From positions 133,215,191 through 133,279,190 of the forward strand of contig OZ038381.1 of assembly GCA_964036045.1 (NCBI GenBank): DNA of 64,000 nucleotides, read 5' to 3'. The notes beneath the pieces are model-generated. The model saw only the letters and a list, made by a program, of their open reading frames with translations, was not told the origin of the DNA and did not search any database. The DNA comes from Eutreptiella sp. 'Long Island Sound 2002' (taxonomy: Eukaryota > Euglenozoa > Euglenophyceae > Eutreptiales > Eutreptiaceae). Both the position numbers and the translations under genes were made by a program. Shown here piece by piece: positions 11,191 through 20,963 of the stretch. The number at the start of each line of letters is the position of its first letter. Within the stretch, counting starts at the first letter, position 1.

Positions 11191-12997
11191 ATGGATGCGG
11201 CTCCCTTCCGGCAGTTCCTTAGTTCGAAGGTATATGCTTCAAAGGAGGATCTGTCTGAGGCTCTGGGTAGGGATCAGGGTGCCGATGAGTTTTGTACGTG
11301 GGTGTTAGATCTCCGGTTCGAGTGGAGAAGTAGGCGGTCCGTTGGTGAATACATCCAACAAAGGGACAGGCGTACCGTTAATTGTCTGCCGGACCAATGG
11401 TTCCGTGTTGCTGAGCAAGAGGTTTTTAATATATGGTCTGTTCTACACAAGAGGTGTCGTCCACGTGCCAAGAGGGCTGTAGGTGTCCAACCCAAGAGTC
11501 GTGTGCAACGTAGGTGTTTGGCTCACATGGGTCAATGTTCTTACAATGTACCCTCCTTTGCTGTTCAAGGAGCAAATGCGTGCACCAGTCTTTGGCAGAC
11601 CTTGGAAGGTAAACCCGCTGTCCTATGGTTCGATAATTTTTATAGACGTAACTTCCGGCCTGTGCCTGGTAATGAGAACCGGTCCCTCAGTTGTACAGCC
11701 GGTGCTATCATACTCTTGAAACGACCTGTTGACGTTATGCCGTCTTTTCCTAGTCTCTCGGTTTTGCGGAAGAGGATTGGGTACACTGCAGACTTGTTGG
11801 TGCACAGCCATAAAAACTTCATTGATGGCTTGCAAGGGTTGATGGAGGACCCCATCCGCCTTCAACATGTTCGTTGTCCCTTGGACATACGACGGGCTAA
11901 TGTTACCAGCCCAGCTTGGACCCCCTTTTTTCTCACAGACCTAACTGTGTCCCCCACTCCTGACCTTGTCTCTATTATTCACGGTCTCCAGGAGGTGCAG
12001 CAGCACACACAACACCGTCTTCCACTGTTGGTCGACGAAAACATACACTACCGCGTCCTTAAGCTCGTTTACAGCATCAGCTATGCTCGGTACAACGTGC
12101 CCCTGTTCATTACACGTACCCCAGTAGTGTATGGCACATGGCACCCATATAAATATTGTGTAACCCTGTGCTACAGAAGATTCTTCCCTTTATTTACCTA
12201 GTTTTCCTATGGTTCACTCAATTTGGGCACTGCAGTGCCCAACTTTCCGAAACTCATCTATATGGAGCGTATGATTCTGGTGCTCTTGCACTTGGCCCAT
12301 AAGTGGCGCCAACCTTTGGAACAGAAGTTACAGACTCTAAGGGGTTCGCACTGACCGGGTAACGCTAATCACAGCACGCTTCTTACACAGGTGCGAGGGT
12401 TGGTAACTCTGCTGTATGGTTACATTCCGGCCTTGTTTATCATTGGGTCGCAAGTGAGGGATTGTCATTGGTCTGGGAGAGCAGCACGCTGCAGGGCCAT
12501 TGCTGAGCCGTTGCCTACACGTCCTTGTGAGGCTCACCTTAGGTTATGAGGACAAGGTTGAATATGTGCGCACCATTGTTGTTGCTAGGTTGTTGTGGTT
12601 TGCCCGCTTACCTGGGTTGGCACACAGTGAGGAACCGTGTGAGGCCCTGTTGAGCCGTGTTGTGCACTTAATGGCGCAACACCCTGGGAACTGTACGTTG
12701 CAACAGGTGCATGACCTGTTTATACTCACTCCCGTTGCTGGCCAGACCCCAAAGGACCTGCAGTACGTTAATGTTCCAAAGGGACTGCCACAACTGGTTG
12801 ATCGTCGCTTCACCAGATTGATGGCGCGATTTGATGTTGGTGTTATACCCCCCCTGGTCTGGCCCAGTCAGAAGTCGAGTATCGTGCAAGACAGGTGGGA
12901 TCCTGCCAAGATGGATTTTCCTTGTGCACTAGATACGGTGCTCACTGCAGAGCATTACCGAGATCTATGTGCCAAGACATTGCAGACACTTGTTTAA
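11191..12997 (+). pseudogene. Uncharacterised ~600-codon protein, interrupted
   Basis: The start ATG at 11191 (MDAAPFRQFL) follows a pyrimidine-AG stretch (TTCAAACAG) that could be a splice acceptor. The N-terminal 337 codons are open to TAG at 12199. In the same frame sequence continues (ERMILVLLHLAHKWR), through TGA at 12352, to VRGLVTLLYGYIPALF; after a frameshift near 12,495 it runs in the next frame to TAA at 12997 (VEYVRTIVVARLLWFARL, CEALLSRVVHLM). Conserved-looking acidic spots are AVLWFDNFYRR and LLVDENIHYRV, followed by YGTWHPYKYCV. I cannot name the family; two Asp sites and this layout would fit a transposase-like RNase H fold, but that is inference. Alternatively 12.20-12.39 kb is an intron, since TTCTTACACAG ends at 12390. 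Palindrome P3 lies inside it. Confidence 0.5.
12223..12242. repeat. Palindrome P3, perfect copy
   Basis: TTGGGCACTGCAGTGCCCAA, perfect over 20 nt. It lies in phase within the 11,191-12,997 gene, reading LGTAVPN, in sequence that is otherwise coding-like on both sides. Confidence 0.9.
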
Positions 12998-13060
12998 CGT
13001 GTTAAAGTTGATGCTGAGGTGATGACAGAGCTGGGTAGACACTTGTTTAACGTCCTCCAG

Positions 13061-13488
13061 GTGATATGGACACAATGATAGCACAGGCACAGGACATGTT
13101 ACGCGCATGTAATACACCAGACCGGTACAAGCGACGCCGGCCAGCACGCGCTTTTGCGCGAAGGGACCCCGCCCGGATACCCGCCCCCCCCCCCCAATGC
13201 TGATGGCGACAGTGACAGTGATGAGGACCCCCCCCCCTTGGTGGGGCAGCTGGAGGTCCAGACTTGAGGGCTGCTGATTTTGTGGGTGATGATGGATGGG
13301 ACCCGGACCCCCCCCCCCCCCCTCCAGAAGCAGTGTCCGTCCACAGTGATGATTCGGATGCCCCCGTGGCTGTCCTTTCTGAGCTGAATGAGTTTGACCC
13401 TCGATTTTTACCAGGTGCATCCGACTGTGATGCTATTTCTGCCATCTGTGTTCAATCGTCGAGCGCTGCCAGTAGTCATCAACATTAG
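13061..13488 (+). other. Asp/Pro-rich coding-like segment with C-homopolymers
   Basis: Begins after an acceptor-like CGTCCTCCAG. It encodes DMDTMIAQAQDMLRA, a basic stretch (YKRRRPARAFARR), then acidic DGDSDSDED and DSDAPVAVLSELNEFDP in shifting frames. Three C runs (13184-13195, 13228-13237, 13308-13322) change the frame; either these vary in length or the assembly is wrong there. Probably the acidic tail of the upstream gene or a separate small gene. Confidence 0.35.
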
Positions 13489-13517
13489 AAGCGTGTAAAT
13501 CAACAATTTGCAGCCCT

Positions 13518-13937
13518 GTGGCCTTTTGTAGTGTGACGTGTGACCCTTTGTTAGCCCCTTTGCTAAGCTATGCCTTCGGATACCGAACTGCAAAAGGGGA
13601 TGAGCAGCAGACCGCATCGCAAGCCGTTCACACAGCAGAGAAGACACGGGCGCAGTCGGGGCAGGCTCCAGTGAAGCGGACAGTGACAGACCGGGCAACG
13701 GAAACAACGTGGATCAAGAAAGAACTGGTCAAGATACAGCTGACCAAGATAAAATTTGACACCGACCTCACGCGTGGGCAGACCAGAGAGAGGGACGAGG
13801 ACTCAGTACTATCGCGGATCGCAAGCCTGAGGACAAATCCACCCTGCCGACCTATCTCAAACATTCTCATATGGCGAAACGAAGGTGCACTACCATCCTG
13901 TTACACACACATTGGCATTTTCACACATTCTTGTCGT
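13518..13937 (+). other. Unrecognised Lys/Thr-rich frame
   Basis: The open frame (13,518-14,012) has a coding-like middle (TETTWIKKELVKIQLTKIKF, then DEDSVLSRIASLR) and degenerates near palindrome P4. Highly charged and probably soluble. No family recognised. Confidence 0.25.
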
Positions 13938-13957
13938 TTGGGCACTGGAGTGCCCAT
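13938..13957. repeat. Palindrome P4
   Basis: TTGGGCACTGGAGTGCCCAT; the central PstI-like CTGCAG is changed to CTGGAG. Follows the 13.5-13.9 kb frame. Confidence 0.75.
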
Positions 13958-14025
13958 CTCGCTAATATCTCCCATCTCCCATCTCCCTGTGGTGCATTTT
14001 TGTCTGAGCTGAAATTCCCTACTGC

Positions 14026-14480
14026 TTGGGCGGGGCTCATATCCTGACGGCACTCCAAAGACTTCACCGAGAATACTGTGCGAACTCACGGGCGCTGCCG
14101 GACTGGTTACAACACGTCTACTGCGAGGAGATCAAACACGAGTGTCCTGTTGACATCAGAGAGATTATTGGAGGCAATCACAACGCGGTACAACACTCAG
14201 TGACCAAGCTGAGTATGGGGCAAGTGGCCGCACGAATTTGGACTGAAGTGCAGAAGGGCAAAGCGAAAGAGATGCTGCTGGTGGCTCTGCGGAAGTGTGG
14301 CCGGCTAGGTGAGAAAACATCCATGGTATGAGAGATGCACGATGAGACCACCGTTGTCAGTCCTTTGCGTACTTGTGGCTTGTCCAACACTGTATGCCTG
14401 CCACGACTCAATCTGGAAGAATTGGAGACCGCTGGTTTCGTTACTGCAGACATCTGGTGGCCGCGTGGCTGAGTTTATTG
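14026..14480 (+). other. Unrecognised frame with in-frame TGA
   Basis: A 101-codon frame (LQRLHREYCANSRALPDW, VDIREIIGGNHNAVQHSV, VAARIWTEVQKGKAKEML) ends at TGA 14329-14331. The same frame continues for about 48 more codons (LRTCGLSNTVCLPRL, NLEELETAGFVTADI). The stop could be CGA changed to TGA. Lies between P4 and P5. Function unknown. Confidence 0.35.
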
Positions 14481-14552
14481 ACACCTTCGAGAAGACTGCC
14501 GGCGAAGGTACTGTGTCCTCTGAGTAGCTGTTTTTGTCGTCTTTTGGTGTTC

Positions 14553-14572
14553 ATGGGAACTGCAGTGCCCAA
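14553..14572. repeat. Palindrome P5
   Basis: ATGGGAACTGCAGTGCCCAA, followed by AATTCGATGCGACC. A short frame reads MGTAVPKF through it. P6 lies 18 bp downstream. Confidence 0.8.
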
Positions 14573-14590
14573 ATTCGATGCGACCCTAAT

Positions 14591-14610
14591 TTTTGCACTG
14601 CAGTGCTCAA
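14591..14610. repeat. Palindrome P6
   Basis: TTTTGCACTGCAGTGCTCAA, a diverged copy next to P5. P8 also has a second degenerate arm (CCCCTGCTGCGCC) at a similar spacing, suggesting a paired arrangement. Confidence 0.65.
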
Positions 14611-14653
14611 CCCCTACACTCTGCGGCCGTTGACGGGACTGCATGGCGACTAG

Positions 14654-14860
14654 ATGGATGAAATACTGTTGTACATGGCTGGAGATGGGGCCAAGATCGC
14701 AGGACTACATGCCAAGGCCAGACTGTTGAAGCGGGACCGCTTGTGGGAGATGCTTTACCTTCACCCGGACAACACGCTCATCCATCCTTCTCGACGTATG
14801 TTTATGGGGCGGCAGGGTCTGGCGCGATCGCTGTTGACCCCCCCCACCCCCGACACATGA
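14654..14860 (+). other. Unrecognised small frame
   Basis: 68 codons from an ATG (MDEILLYMAGDGAKIAGL, LLKRDRLWEMLYLHPDN). The composition is protein-like. Ends 60 bp before the next frame. No family recognised. Confidence 0.3.
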
Positions 14861-14919
14861 CGTAAGGCTGTTTGGATCCCAGTGGTACCAGTGGTCTCCT
14901 GTTCTAACAGTGAACGTGC

Positions 14920-15264
14920 ATGAAATGCAAAGTCCGCAAACTGCTTGCAAAGTCGCCGAGGGCCGCCAAATTGTCACCGGGGAAATGGACCTGGAGTGCC
15001 GAACATCCGTTACCCAGCTGGGACACCATCCAGAAAGCACCGCTGTGGCAGGATGAGGAATGGGCTTACCTAAGGATTGCACTGGCGAGGTCTGTCAAGG
15101 AAACTGCAGTGACAGCGATTGATGGGGAGAAATCAACAACTATCTGGCTCAACAAGCCGCAGGATGGGACTGAAGCAACTGGAGCTCGGGCAGAGGCAAT
15201 TGCGTTGGTTCCTGGCAAGGCTATTCCGTATACGATTGCATTGAGGGAGTACAAACTGATATAA
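14920..15264 (+). other. Unrecognised Lys/Ala-rich frame
   Basis: 114 codons from an ATG (VRKLLAKSPRAAKLSPGKW, LWQDEEWAYLRIALARSV, STTIWLNKPQ). P7 follows within 45 bp of the stop. It may be joined to the 15,384 gene by splicing across P7 (acceptor-like CAACAG at 15351-15356), but no clear donor is seen. Confidence 0.35.
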
Positions 15265-15308
15265 CCGTTAGGCATGAAAATGGGATCGATTTTGCATTGT
15301 TGGTCACT

Positions 15309-15328
15309 TTAGGCACTGCAGTGCCCAT
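15309..15328. repeat. Palindrome P7
   Basis: TTAGGCACTGCAGTGCCCAT, 45 bp after the stop of the 14,920-15,264 frame and 29 bp before the acceptor-like ACAACAG that precedes the 15,384 gene. Confidence 0.8.
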
Positions 15329-15383
15329 CTGTAATGAAATGTGCTTTTGACAACAGGTCTTCATTGAGTGTACGAAGGAACAA

Positions 15384-16229
15384 ATGGACGATATCCATCC
15401 GCTGGTGCTGAAGGTTGCTGGGAAGCTGGTACCTGTGGCTATTGGTGGAATGGCGGCCGACGTTAAGTTTCTGGTTAATCAGTTGCGCGCTTCTGAGGAG
15501 TGTGGAGGCTGGCAGTATATTATGACCTCTTTTTTTGATCAGGCAGTCGGTCACCCGACCTATCGGTTCGAGGAGAGGACGATTTGCTTCTGTGTCCCAG
15601 ACAAGTTTAGGGTGAAGGTCCCGAATATTTTCATTTGCGATCAGGGTGCATACGGCAGCACCATTGGTCTGGCAGCGGCTGGTTGGCTCCTGTGTGTGCT
15701 TGGTATTGTTCCCCGACGAGACAGACAGTCCGAGGATGAAGTGTGGCTCCTGCTTCTGACAGCGTCGGCTGTATTGCCAGCACAGCTCCTGTCCTGCCTT
15801 CCTGAGTCCCCATGTCTGGCAGCTTGTTTCACTAGGCGCCAGGGTTTGTTTAACGAGTTCTGTGAACAGCTAGCGGCGTATGTGCAGGAGATGGACTGTG
15901 TCTACTTGGTTAACTGGGACGCTTGGATGCCAAGGATTAGGGACTGTATGCCAGTTGTGGTGCAGAGGCCGGGGGACGGGGAGGATGAGGAGGGGGGGGA
16001 CGATGTGGAGGAAGAGGAGGAGGAGGAGATCTTGCTGGTCGGAGGTGGTGACAGCAAGAAGAGGAGCACACCCAGCAAGAAGAAGCCGTCCTCCGACGAC
16101 AGTGGGGATGAGGTTGATGGTCCCCCCAAAAAGGCAGCCAAAAAGGCCAAGGACAGTACCCCCCTCAATACGTTTCACGCCAAACTGGGTCAGGCCAAGT
16201 GCAAGAAGGCTCGCCCGAAGAAGAAGTAG
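15384..16229 (+). CDS. Uncharacterised protein with acidic/Lys-rich tail
   Basis: 281 codons, intact from ATG to TAG and the cleanest frame in the 10-17 kb block. Coding sequence may begin at 15357, after CTTTTGACAACAG (QVFIECTKEQ in frame). The first ~185 residues look globular with a hydrophobic centre (IGLAAAGWLLCVLGIV, VWLLLLTASAVLPAQLL). The tail is acidic (EEEEEEEILLV) and then basic (KKRSTPSKKKPSSDDSG, PPKKAAKKAKD, CKKARPKKK), like a nuclear protein tail. Palindrome P8 follows 127 bp after the stop. No family recognised. Confidence 0.5.
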   Translation: MDDIHPLVLKVAGKLVPVAIGGMAADVKFLVNQLRASEECGGWQYIMTSFFDQAVGHPTYRFEERTICFCVPDKFRVKVPNIFICDQGAYGSTIGLAAAGWLLCVLGIVPRRDRQSEDEVWLLLLTASAVLPAQLLSCLPESPCLAACFTRRQGLFNEFCEQLAAYVQEMDCVYLVNWDAWMPRIRDCMPVVVQRPGDGEDEEGGDDVEEEEEEEILLVGGGDSKKRSTPSKKKPSSDDSGDEVDGPPKKAAKKAKDSTPLNTFHAKLGQAKCKKARPKKK

Positions 16230-16355
16230 ACTGCGTTGCGCGGTTATCACTGCCTGTGTCTATGTCAGTAGTTTTTTCGACTCGATTTGCACACTGTCGC
16301 GCGTCCTGTTGTACGCAGGTGTGAGACTGGTGCCCTTTTTCATGTTTTGGTAATT

Positions 16356-16375
16356 TTGGGCGCTGCAGTGCCCAA
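16356..16375. repeat. Palindrome P8
   Basis: TTGGGCGCTGCAGTGCCCAA, followed by ATTCATCGACTCGCC. A plus frame (16,287-16,724) reads LGAAVPKF here and is open through P9. Confidence 0.8.
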
Positions 16376-16685
16376 ATTCATCGACTCGCCATTTTTTTAC
16401 CCCTGCTGCGCCATTTCTTTTGCAGGCATTGTTGCCCTCATTTATTATTGCATTGGCTGCACTGGCGGCGCCTCCATTGCTTGTTGGCACCACTGGTGGT
16501 GCATTGTTTCTCACGCTTCGCATACAATCACAGTGACTGGGTCAGCAGCAGCGGTAACAAAAAACAAACCAGAGTTTTGCATGTGCTTGCCTGTCATCCT
16601 CCTTGCTACATTTTTTAGGTTGCATTTTGCGGTGTGGTTTGAAATGCACCAGCGGATGATTTGGAACAATTGGATTTTTCTTCGC

Positions 16686-16705
16686 ATGGACACTGCAGTG
16701 CCCAA
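16686..16705. repeat. Palindrome P9
   Basis: ATGGACACTGCAGTGCCCAA, then ATTTGAAGG. In phase with P8 in one plus-strand frame (MDTAVPKF). Confidence 0.75.
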
Positions 16706-16917
16706 ATTTGAAGGGAATACATGACTTTTGACTGGCACATGTAGTACCCCCTACACACAGTCATTTTGGATAATTCACAGGTTTTCCGGGGTGTTCCCTG
16801 CAGAGCACAATTGTGCAATTTTCCAAAGTGGTTTTTCAGCCCCCGTTTTGGGGTGGTACCCATTTGGGAACTGTGGCAATTTTGCTACGTGCGTATAGAG
16901 CCGCCTAAGCCACTTGG

Positions 16918-17382
16918 GTGATACAACTATGTGTGTGCCCCAGCAGCGTCTCACACAACCCGGCACGGGGGACACATTGTACTGGTTTCACCAGAGCGTC
17001 TACCTGCCGGAGACCTCTAGGTGGCCGGCTTTTGTCAAGCGTCGCAAGACAGTTTGCTACAGGGAGCTGCAAGGCTGTCATCGCTGGTTCGTTTTGCAGT
17101 ACGGGACCGGCGTGCAACGGTATCTGGCCAGCCCAGGTTCGCACTAGGTGGCGCACGCGGCACTTCTACTTGCAAAGTTGCGGACATGTGGTACACTCAC
17201 ACTACATTGACATGCGTCTATATGCGCAATGGATGAAGCACGAGTGTTGTGTTGCTGCATTTGCTGGTGTTGCCCGTTGGTGTGGGGAGCCGGATGGTGT
17301 GCGAGCGTGTACATCCTGCCATCACCGCAGGACCAAGGCAACCGGGGGTCACGAAAAGACAGTGGCCAGAACGCAAAAGTGA
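16918..17382 (+). other. Unrecognised frames after P9
   Basis: Two overlapping plus frames. One (16,914-17,147) has DTLYWFHQSVYLPETSRW and LQGCHRWFVLQYGTG. The other, open to 17,382, is coding-like after about 17,140 (RTRHFYLQSCGHVVHSHY, VAAFAGVARWCGEPDG, CTSCHHRR). A frameshift near 17,140 could join them. His/Cys-rich with possible metal-binding ligands. No family recognised. Confidence 0.3.
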
Positions 17383-17421
17383 GTACGACACCCCTCCCAA
17401 GACCTTCACGGCACAAATAGA

Positions 17422-17880
17422 GTGGCACCATTTGTAGGGGGAAGGGCACTCCGTAAGAATGCCACTGCAGACGGAGCCAAGACCTCCAGAGCACATACAT
17501 TAAGCGGAGCGACGCCCTCCCCCTCGACCGCCCGGTCATCGAAAACCGCAGGTGCTCCGAGCGCGACACCCATGCCCGTTCCCCCCCCCCCCCCCCAAAG
17601 GCATGGTGGTCCACAGTGGGGTGGGTGGGCCCGAGCCAAGCTCCAGCCCATGCCAGTGCAGGTGCCACACCTGCAGACCCACCACCACCCCCTAGGGGGC
17701 CTTCGGCCAACAGTTAGTGGGGGGGGGAGTTGACGTCCAGAACTGAGGATCCCCCCTCACCCCGTGTATTTTGTATTGAAGGAGGTTACAGGGTGTTTAG
17801 AGGTTGTTGAGGGTAGCCACATATGTTGTGCAGCCACGTTCCATGCGCACACAGCGCACTTTTCACCTCCTTCTCCACAG
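17422..17880. other. No supported gene; C16 run
   Basis: Proline-rich frames on both strands around a 16-C run at 17581-17596. Composition explains them. Nothing else recognised. Confidence 0.5.
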
Positions 17881-17998
17881 CAAGCTGATCCGTGGGTTGA
17901 ATGCAATGCTCAGGCAAGCATTGATATCAGCCTCAAGGATGTCCAACTGGATATCTGTCAAGAGACCATACCATATAAATTCGGAGACAACAGAGTTT
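17881..17998 (+). other. Exon-like block
   Basis: Follows CCTTCTCCACAG, a good acceptor. The frame reads QADPWVECNAQASIDISL and DVQLDICQETIPYKFGD without stops, then degenerates. Probably an internal exon of a host gene; no donor could be fixed and no family recognised. Confidence 0.35.
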
Positions 17999-18330
17999 TG
18001 TACCTATTTATGTTGCTACATTGCCCCACCACCATGCAGAGGGGTTTCCTATGTGGTTGGTGGGTTTCACCAATTATGTGCACGCAGTACCCAAGCAGTG
18101 CACACACCATGCAACGATGTTGCCCCAGTTTTAATGCAGCAACATTATGTTTGTTCTTTGTTGGACTGAAGAGGATGCGGATTCAGCCATGGACCCCTTG
18201 AAAATAGTTTGAAAATAGCACCTGAAGCTTCAGAGATTTTGTCAGCAAGCAGCCACTGTCTGTGGGCCTCATTTTTTGTGTTTTCTTTATTATTTTATTG
18301 GATGCAACTGTTCATGCTTATATTGGGCAG

Positions 18331-18561
18331 ATGCGAGAAGAGGCTGAACAGGCCCAGGCCGAGAAGAAAAAGATCAAAGATTCGCAGGTGGAGCATGGGG
18401 CACTTGCCAACTGCCAGCTGGAATACATGGACCACCAGACGAAGGTTTGCCCCTGGGCATTGGGTGTGAGGTGCTACTTGGATGCATTGGAACAGGGGGA
18501 GGTACTGCCCCCCCTTCCCCCCTCCAGGGCGCCCAGTCTACGCCCAGCTGCGCCTGCGTGA
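18331..18561 (+). other. Exon-like block, charged coiled coil
   Basis: After TATTGGGCAG the frame reads MREEAEQAQAEKKKIKD then ANCQLEYMDHQTKVCPWAL and YLDALEQGE, with heptad-like charge spacing in the first 25 residues. It ends in a Pro-rich low-complexity tail. May belong to the same gene as 17,881-17,998. Confidence 0.35.
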
Positions 18562-20627
18562 CGGCAAGTGCCAGTTTCAATGGCATTTGTAACCAACAGT
18601 AACCACCCCCAACCGATTTGGTAACTTCCTCCAATCGCCTATCTAACCGCTTTTGGGGCTGCCTTTGAGGTGTTGTCCCTTCCAATGCATCCCTGACCAC
18701 TGCTCTGCAGAGGCTCAGTGCAGGGAAGCAGTATGCATTTGCACCTTGTTACCATTACGGCCAAACTTGAATACCAAGCAAACTTTAAAGTTAAAGCTAA
18801 TTAATTCTGGGGTAAGTCGTGCGTATAAAGTCAGTCCCACCCTAAAATTAATTCCAGCCGTACAATCAAAAAGGTCAACGCAAAAATCAGAATAATCGCA
18901 AAAATTTAATTAATTCTACGCATCCATTCATGTCTGGGCCCGCTGTGTGTCATTTGTATTCATGGACAATTCAATTGGATGTACTAGTTTTGTTTGTGAA
19001 CGCAAATCGAAAAAACAATTGCAAAAAAATAATTTGTGGCTGGCCATTCAAAATTCTGTGTGCAAAACTGAAAAAAATCGCAAAAAAATTACAAGGTGGG
19101 GGCTTTCGCAAAAATGCAGGGTTCGCAAATTTTAAAAGTTTGCTCGGTATTTTGGGAAAATATTCAATCCGTTGGCTCAATTAGCATGGTTCCGCAACAA
19201 GAAACATTTATGCAGAAACATAAATTGGTTCTTGCATTGCAAACAGCTCAAAAGTGATAAAATTTGCGCAAACCTGCAGGAAAATTAATCAACTATGGTT
19301 GCAATATGTTTGCAAGTCCATAGGCAATCGCAATTTAACGTAAAGCATGACACAGTGTTGTGGAAGGCTTGTACCAACCCCAAGCACCACCATTTCTGTT
19401 GTGTCTTCTCTGTGTTGCTTGGCAGCCATGTTCACTTTCCGCTCTTGCTATCCTAGTCTTCTACCTGAGGAAGCAATTCTACAACAAAGGCAACAATTTG
19501 CCACAGCTGACTTTTTAAAAAGTGGGAGATAATAATATTTTCATCTTTTGGGAGAAAAAACAAATCATTTGATAAATATTGATTCATTTCTGGAAGTGCA
19601 AAAAATCAAGTTTTACAAAATGTTTGCCCGGTAATGGGTCTCACAAACGGTTTTCGGGCGCAAAAGCAGCTTCTCATACATGGGGGCTTGTTGGTGTATG
19701 TTGTAATTTAAGTCGTGTAAGCCCGTTGTTCCCAGTGTTGGCGCACTCGATGTTGGCCATGGCCCTTCCAGGACTCTTTTCTTGGGCCTGATTTTGTGTG
19801 CCCATGACACCCTGACACCCTGTGAAACTCTATTGTATTGGCCCCATACCAGTGCCTTGGTGTCCTATAATGGTGGCACTAGCGTTGGCCATGGCCCTGT
19901 CAAGACTCTTTTTCTTGAGCATGATTTTGTTCCCAGTGCTAGCACACATGGCCCAGTCAGGACTCTTTTCTTGGGCCTGATTTTGTGTCTAGTGCCCGTG
20001 ACACCATGTATAACTATGTTATCTTGGCCGAGTCCCAACTAGTTGGTGGCCACACAGAGTACTATGTGCTTTGTGGACTCGGCGTCCCATCGTTAAGGTC
20101 GCTATGGGGTGCCGTACGGAACCGGCAGCTGCAATATATTGCGCATGTATTGCCAAAGTTGCATTTCTTTCAATTTTTCAATTTTTTTTTAATAATCTAC
20201 ACGACTTACCGCAAAAAAAAATTACACGCCCTTACCGCAAAAAAAGATTCAAAATTTTTTTATAATTCACACGACTTACCGCAAAAACACACACACACAC
20301 ACATTTACCACAAAAAAGTTTTACACGACTAGACGATTTTTTTGTACACAATTTACATTTTTCACCGCTTGTTGTCCACACGGGGGGGCGGATCCTTTAC
20401 CCCCCCCCCCCCTTCCCTTTGGGAATTTGGTCCGAGAGTGCCGGACCATGGGCGCCGAAGGGCCCCTAAGCAAAATTTGCGTGATGTGGCACTAGCACAG
20501 GGTGACAAAATGGGTTTTCACCCCATGTGTCTATACTCAAAATTACGCAGATTTTTTAGGAGAACTCAATATTGGAGGAAAACCATATTTGATCAAATAC
20601 CAATACCACCCCTATGCAGATATTTGT
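18562..20627. other. A/T-rich non-coding stretch
   Basis: Rich in AATCGCAAAAA and TTAATTAATT words (18,780-19,330) and later in TTACCGCAAAAAAA repeats with an AC microsatellite (20,205-20,330). A 13-C run lies at 20400-20412. No gene supported. Confidence 0.6.
19728..20006 (+). repeat. Imperfect direct repeats, GGACTCTTTTCTTGGGCCTG
   Basis: Three partial copies of a block with GTTGGCCATGGCCC, then GACTCTTTTCTTGGGCCTG and ATTTTGTG, at about 19,750, 19,888 and 19,950. Non-coding. Confidence 0.6.
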
Positions 20628-20631
20628 CAGA

Positions 20632-20705
20632 GTTGGTCCATACCCTAGTGGGTAAACTGGTGCCTCTGGAACTGGGAGGTCATGGGTTCAAGCCCCAGTG
20701 CTGGA
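20632..20705 (+). repeat. tRNA-like sequence, probable SINE head
   Basis: An A-box-like TAGTGGGTAAACTGG and a B-box-like GGGTTCAAGCCC lie at tRNA spacing. A 5-bp anticodon-type stem CCTCT/GGAGG with a 7-nt loop GGAACTG lies between them, and a T-arm with loop TTCAAGC can be drawn. The acceptor stem does not pair, so this is more likely a tRNA-derived SINE or pseudo-tRNA than a working tRNA. Confidence 0.45.
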
Positions 20706-20782
20706 AATATTCAGGCTTCCAATCTAGGTGGGGCTCCCAAGGGAAAAGTTGTTTTTTGGTTTGTTTTTGCCTTTTTATGCTT

Positions 20783-20963
20783 TGATTTTGTCCCCTTTGT
20801 TGGGGATCCCCGAGAATGCAGGGGTGATGTAGCATTTCTGCCCACTTGTGGGCCCCCAAAAAGCAGGGTTGAGGCAGCCAATTCTGATTTTGTCCCCCTT
20901 TGTTTGGGGATCCCCGAGAATGCAGGGGTGATGTAGCATTTCCGCCCACTTGTGGGCCCCCGA
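20783..20963 (+). repeat. Tandem duplication, ~104-bp unit
   Basis: Two copies of a block running from GATTTTGTCCCC through GGGATCCCCGAGAATGCAGG to CCACTTGTGGGCCCCC. They lie directly after the tRNA-like sequence and may be the body of the same SINE. Confidence 0.7.

Noticed and set aside
20632-20705. A functional tRNA gene with an AAC-type anticodon
   Set aside because: The acceptor stem does not pair and the D arm is poor; a SINE head explains the A and B boxes better.
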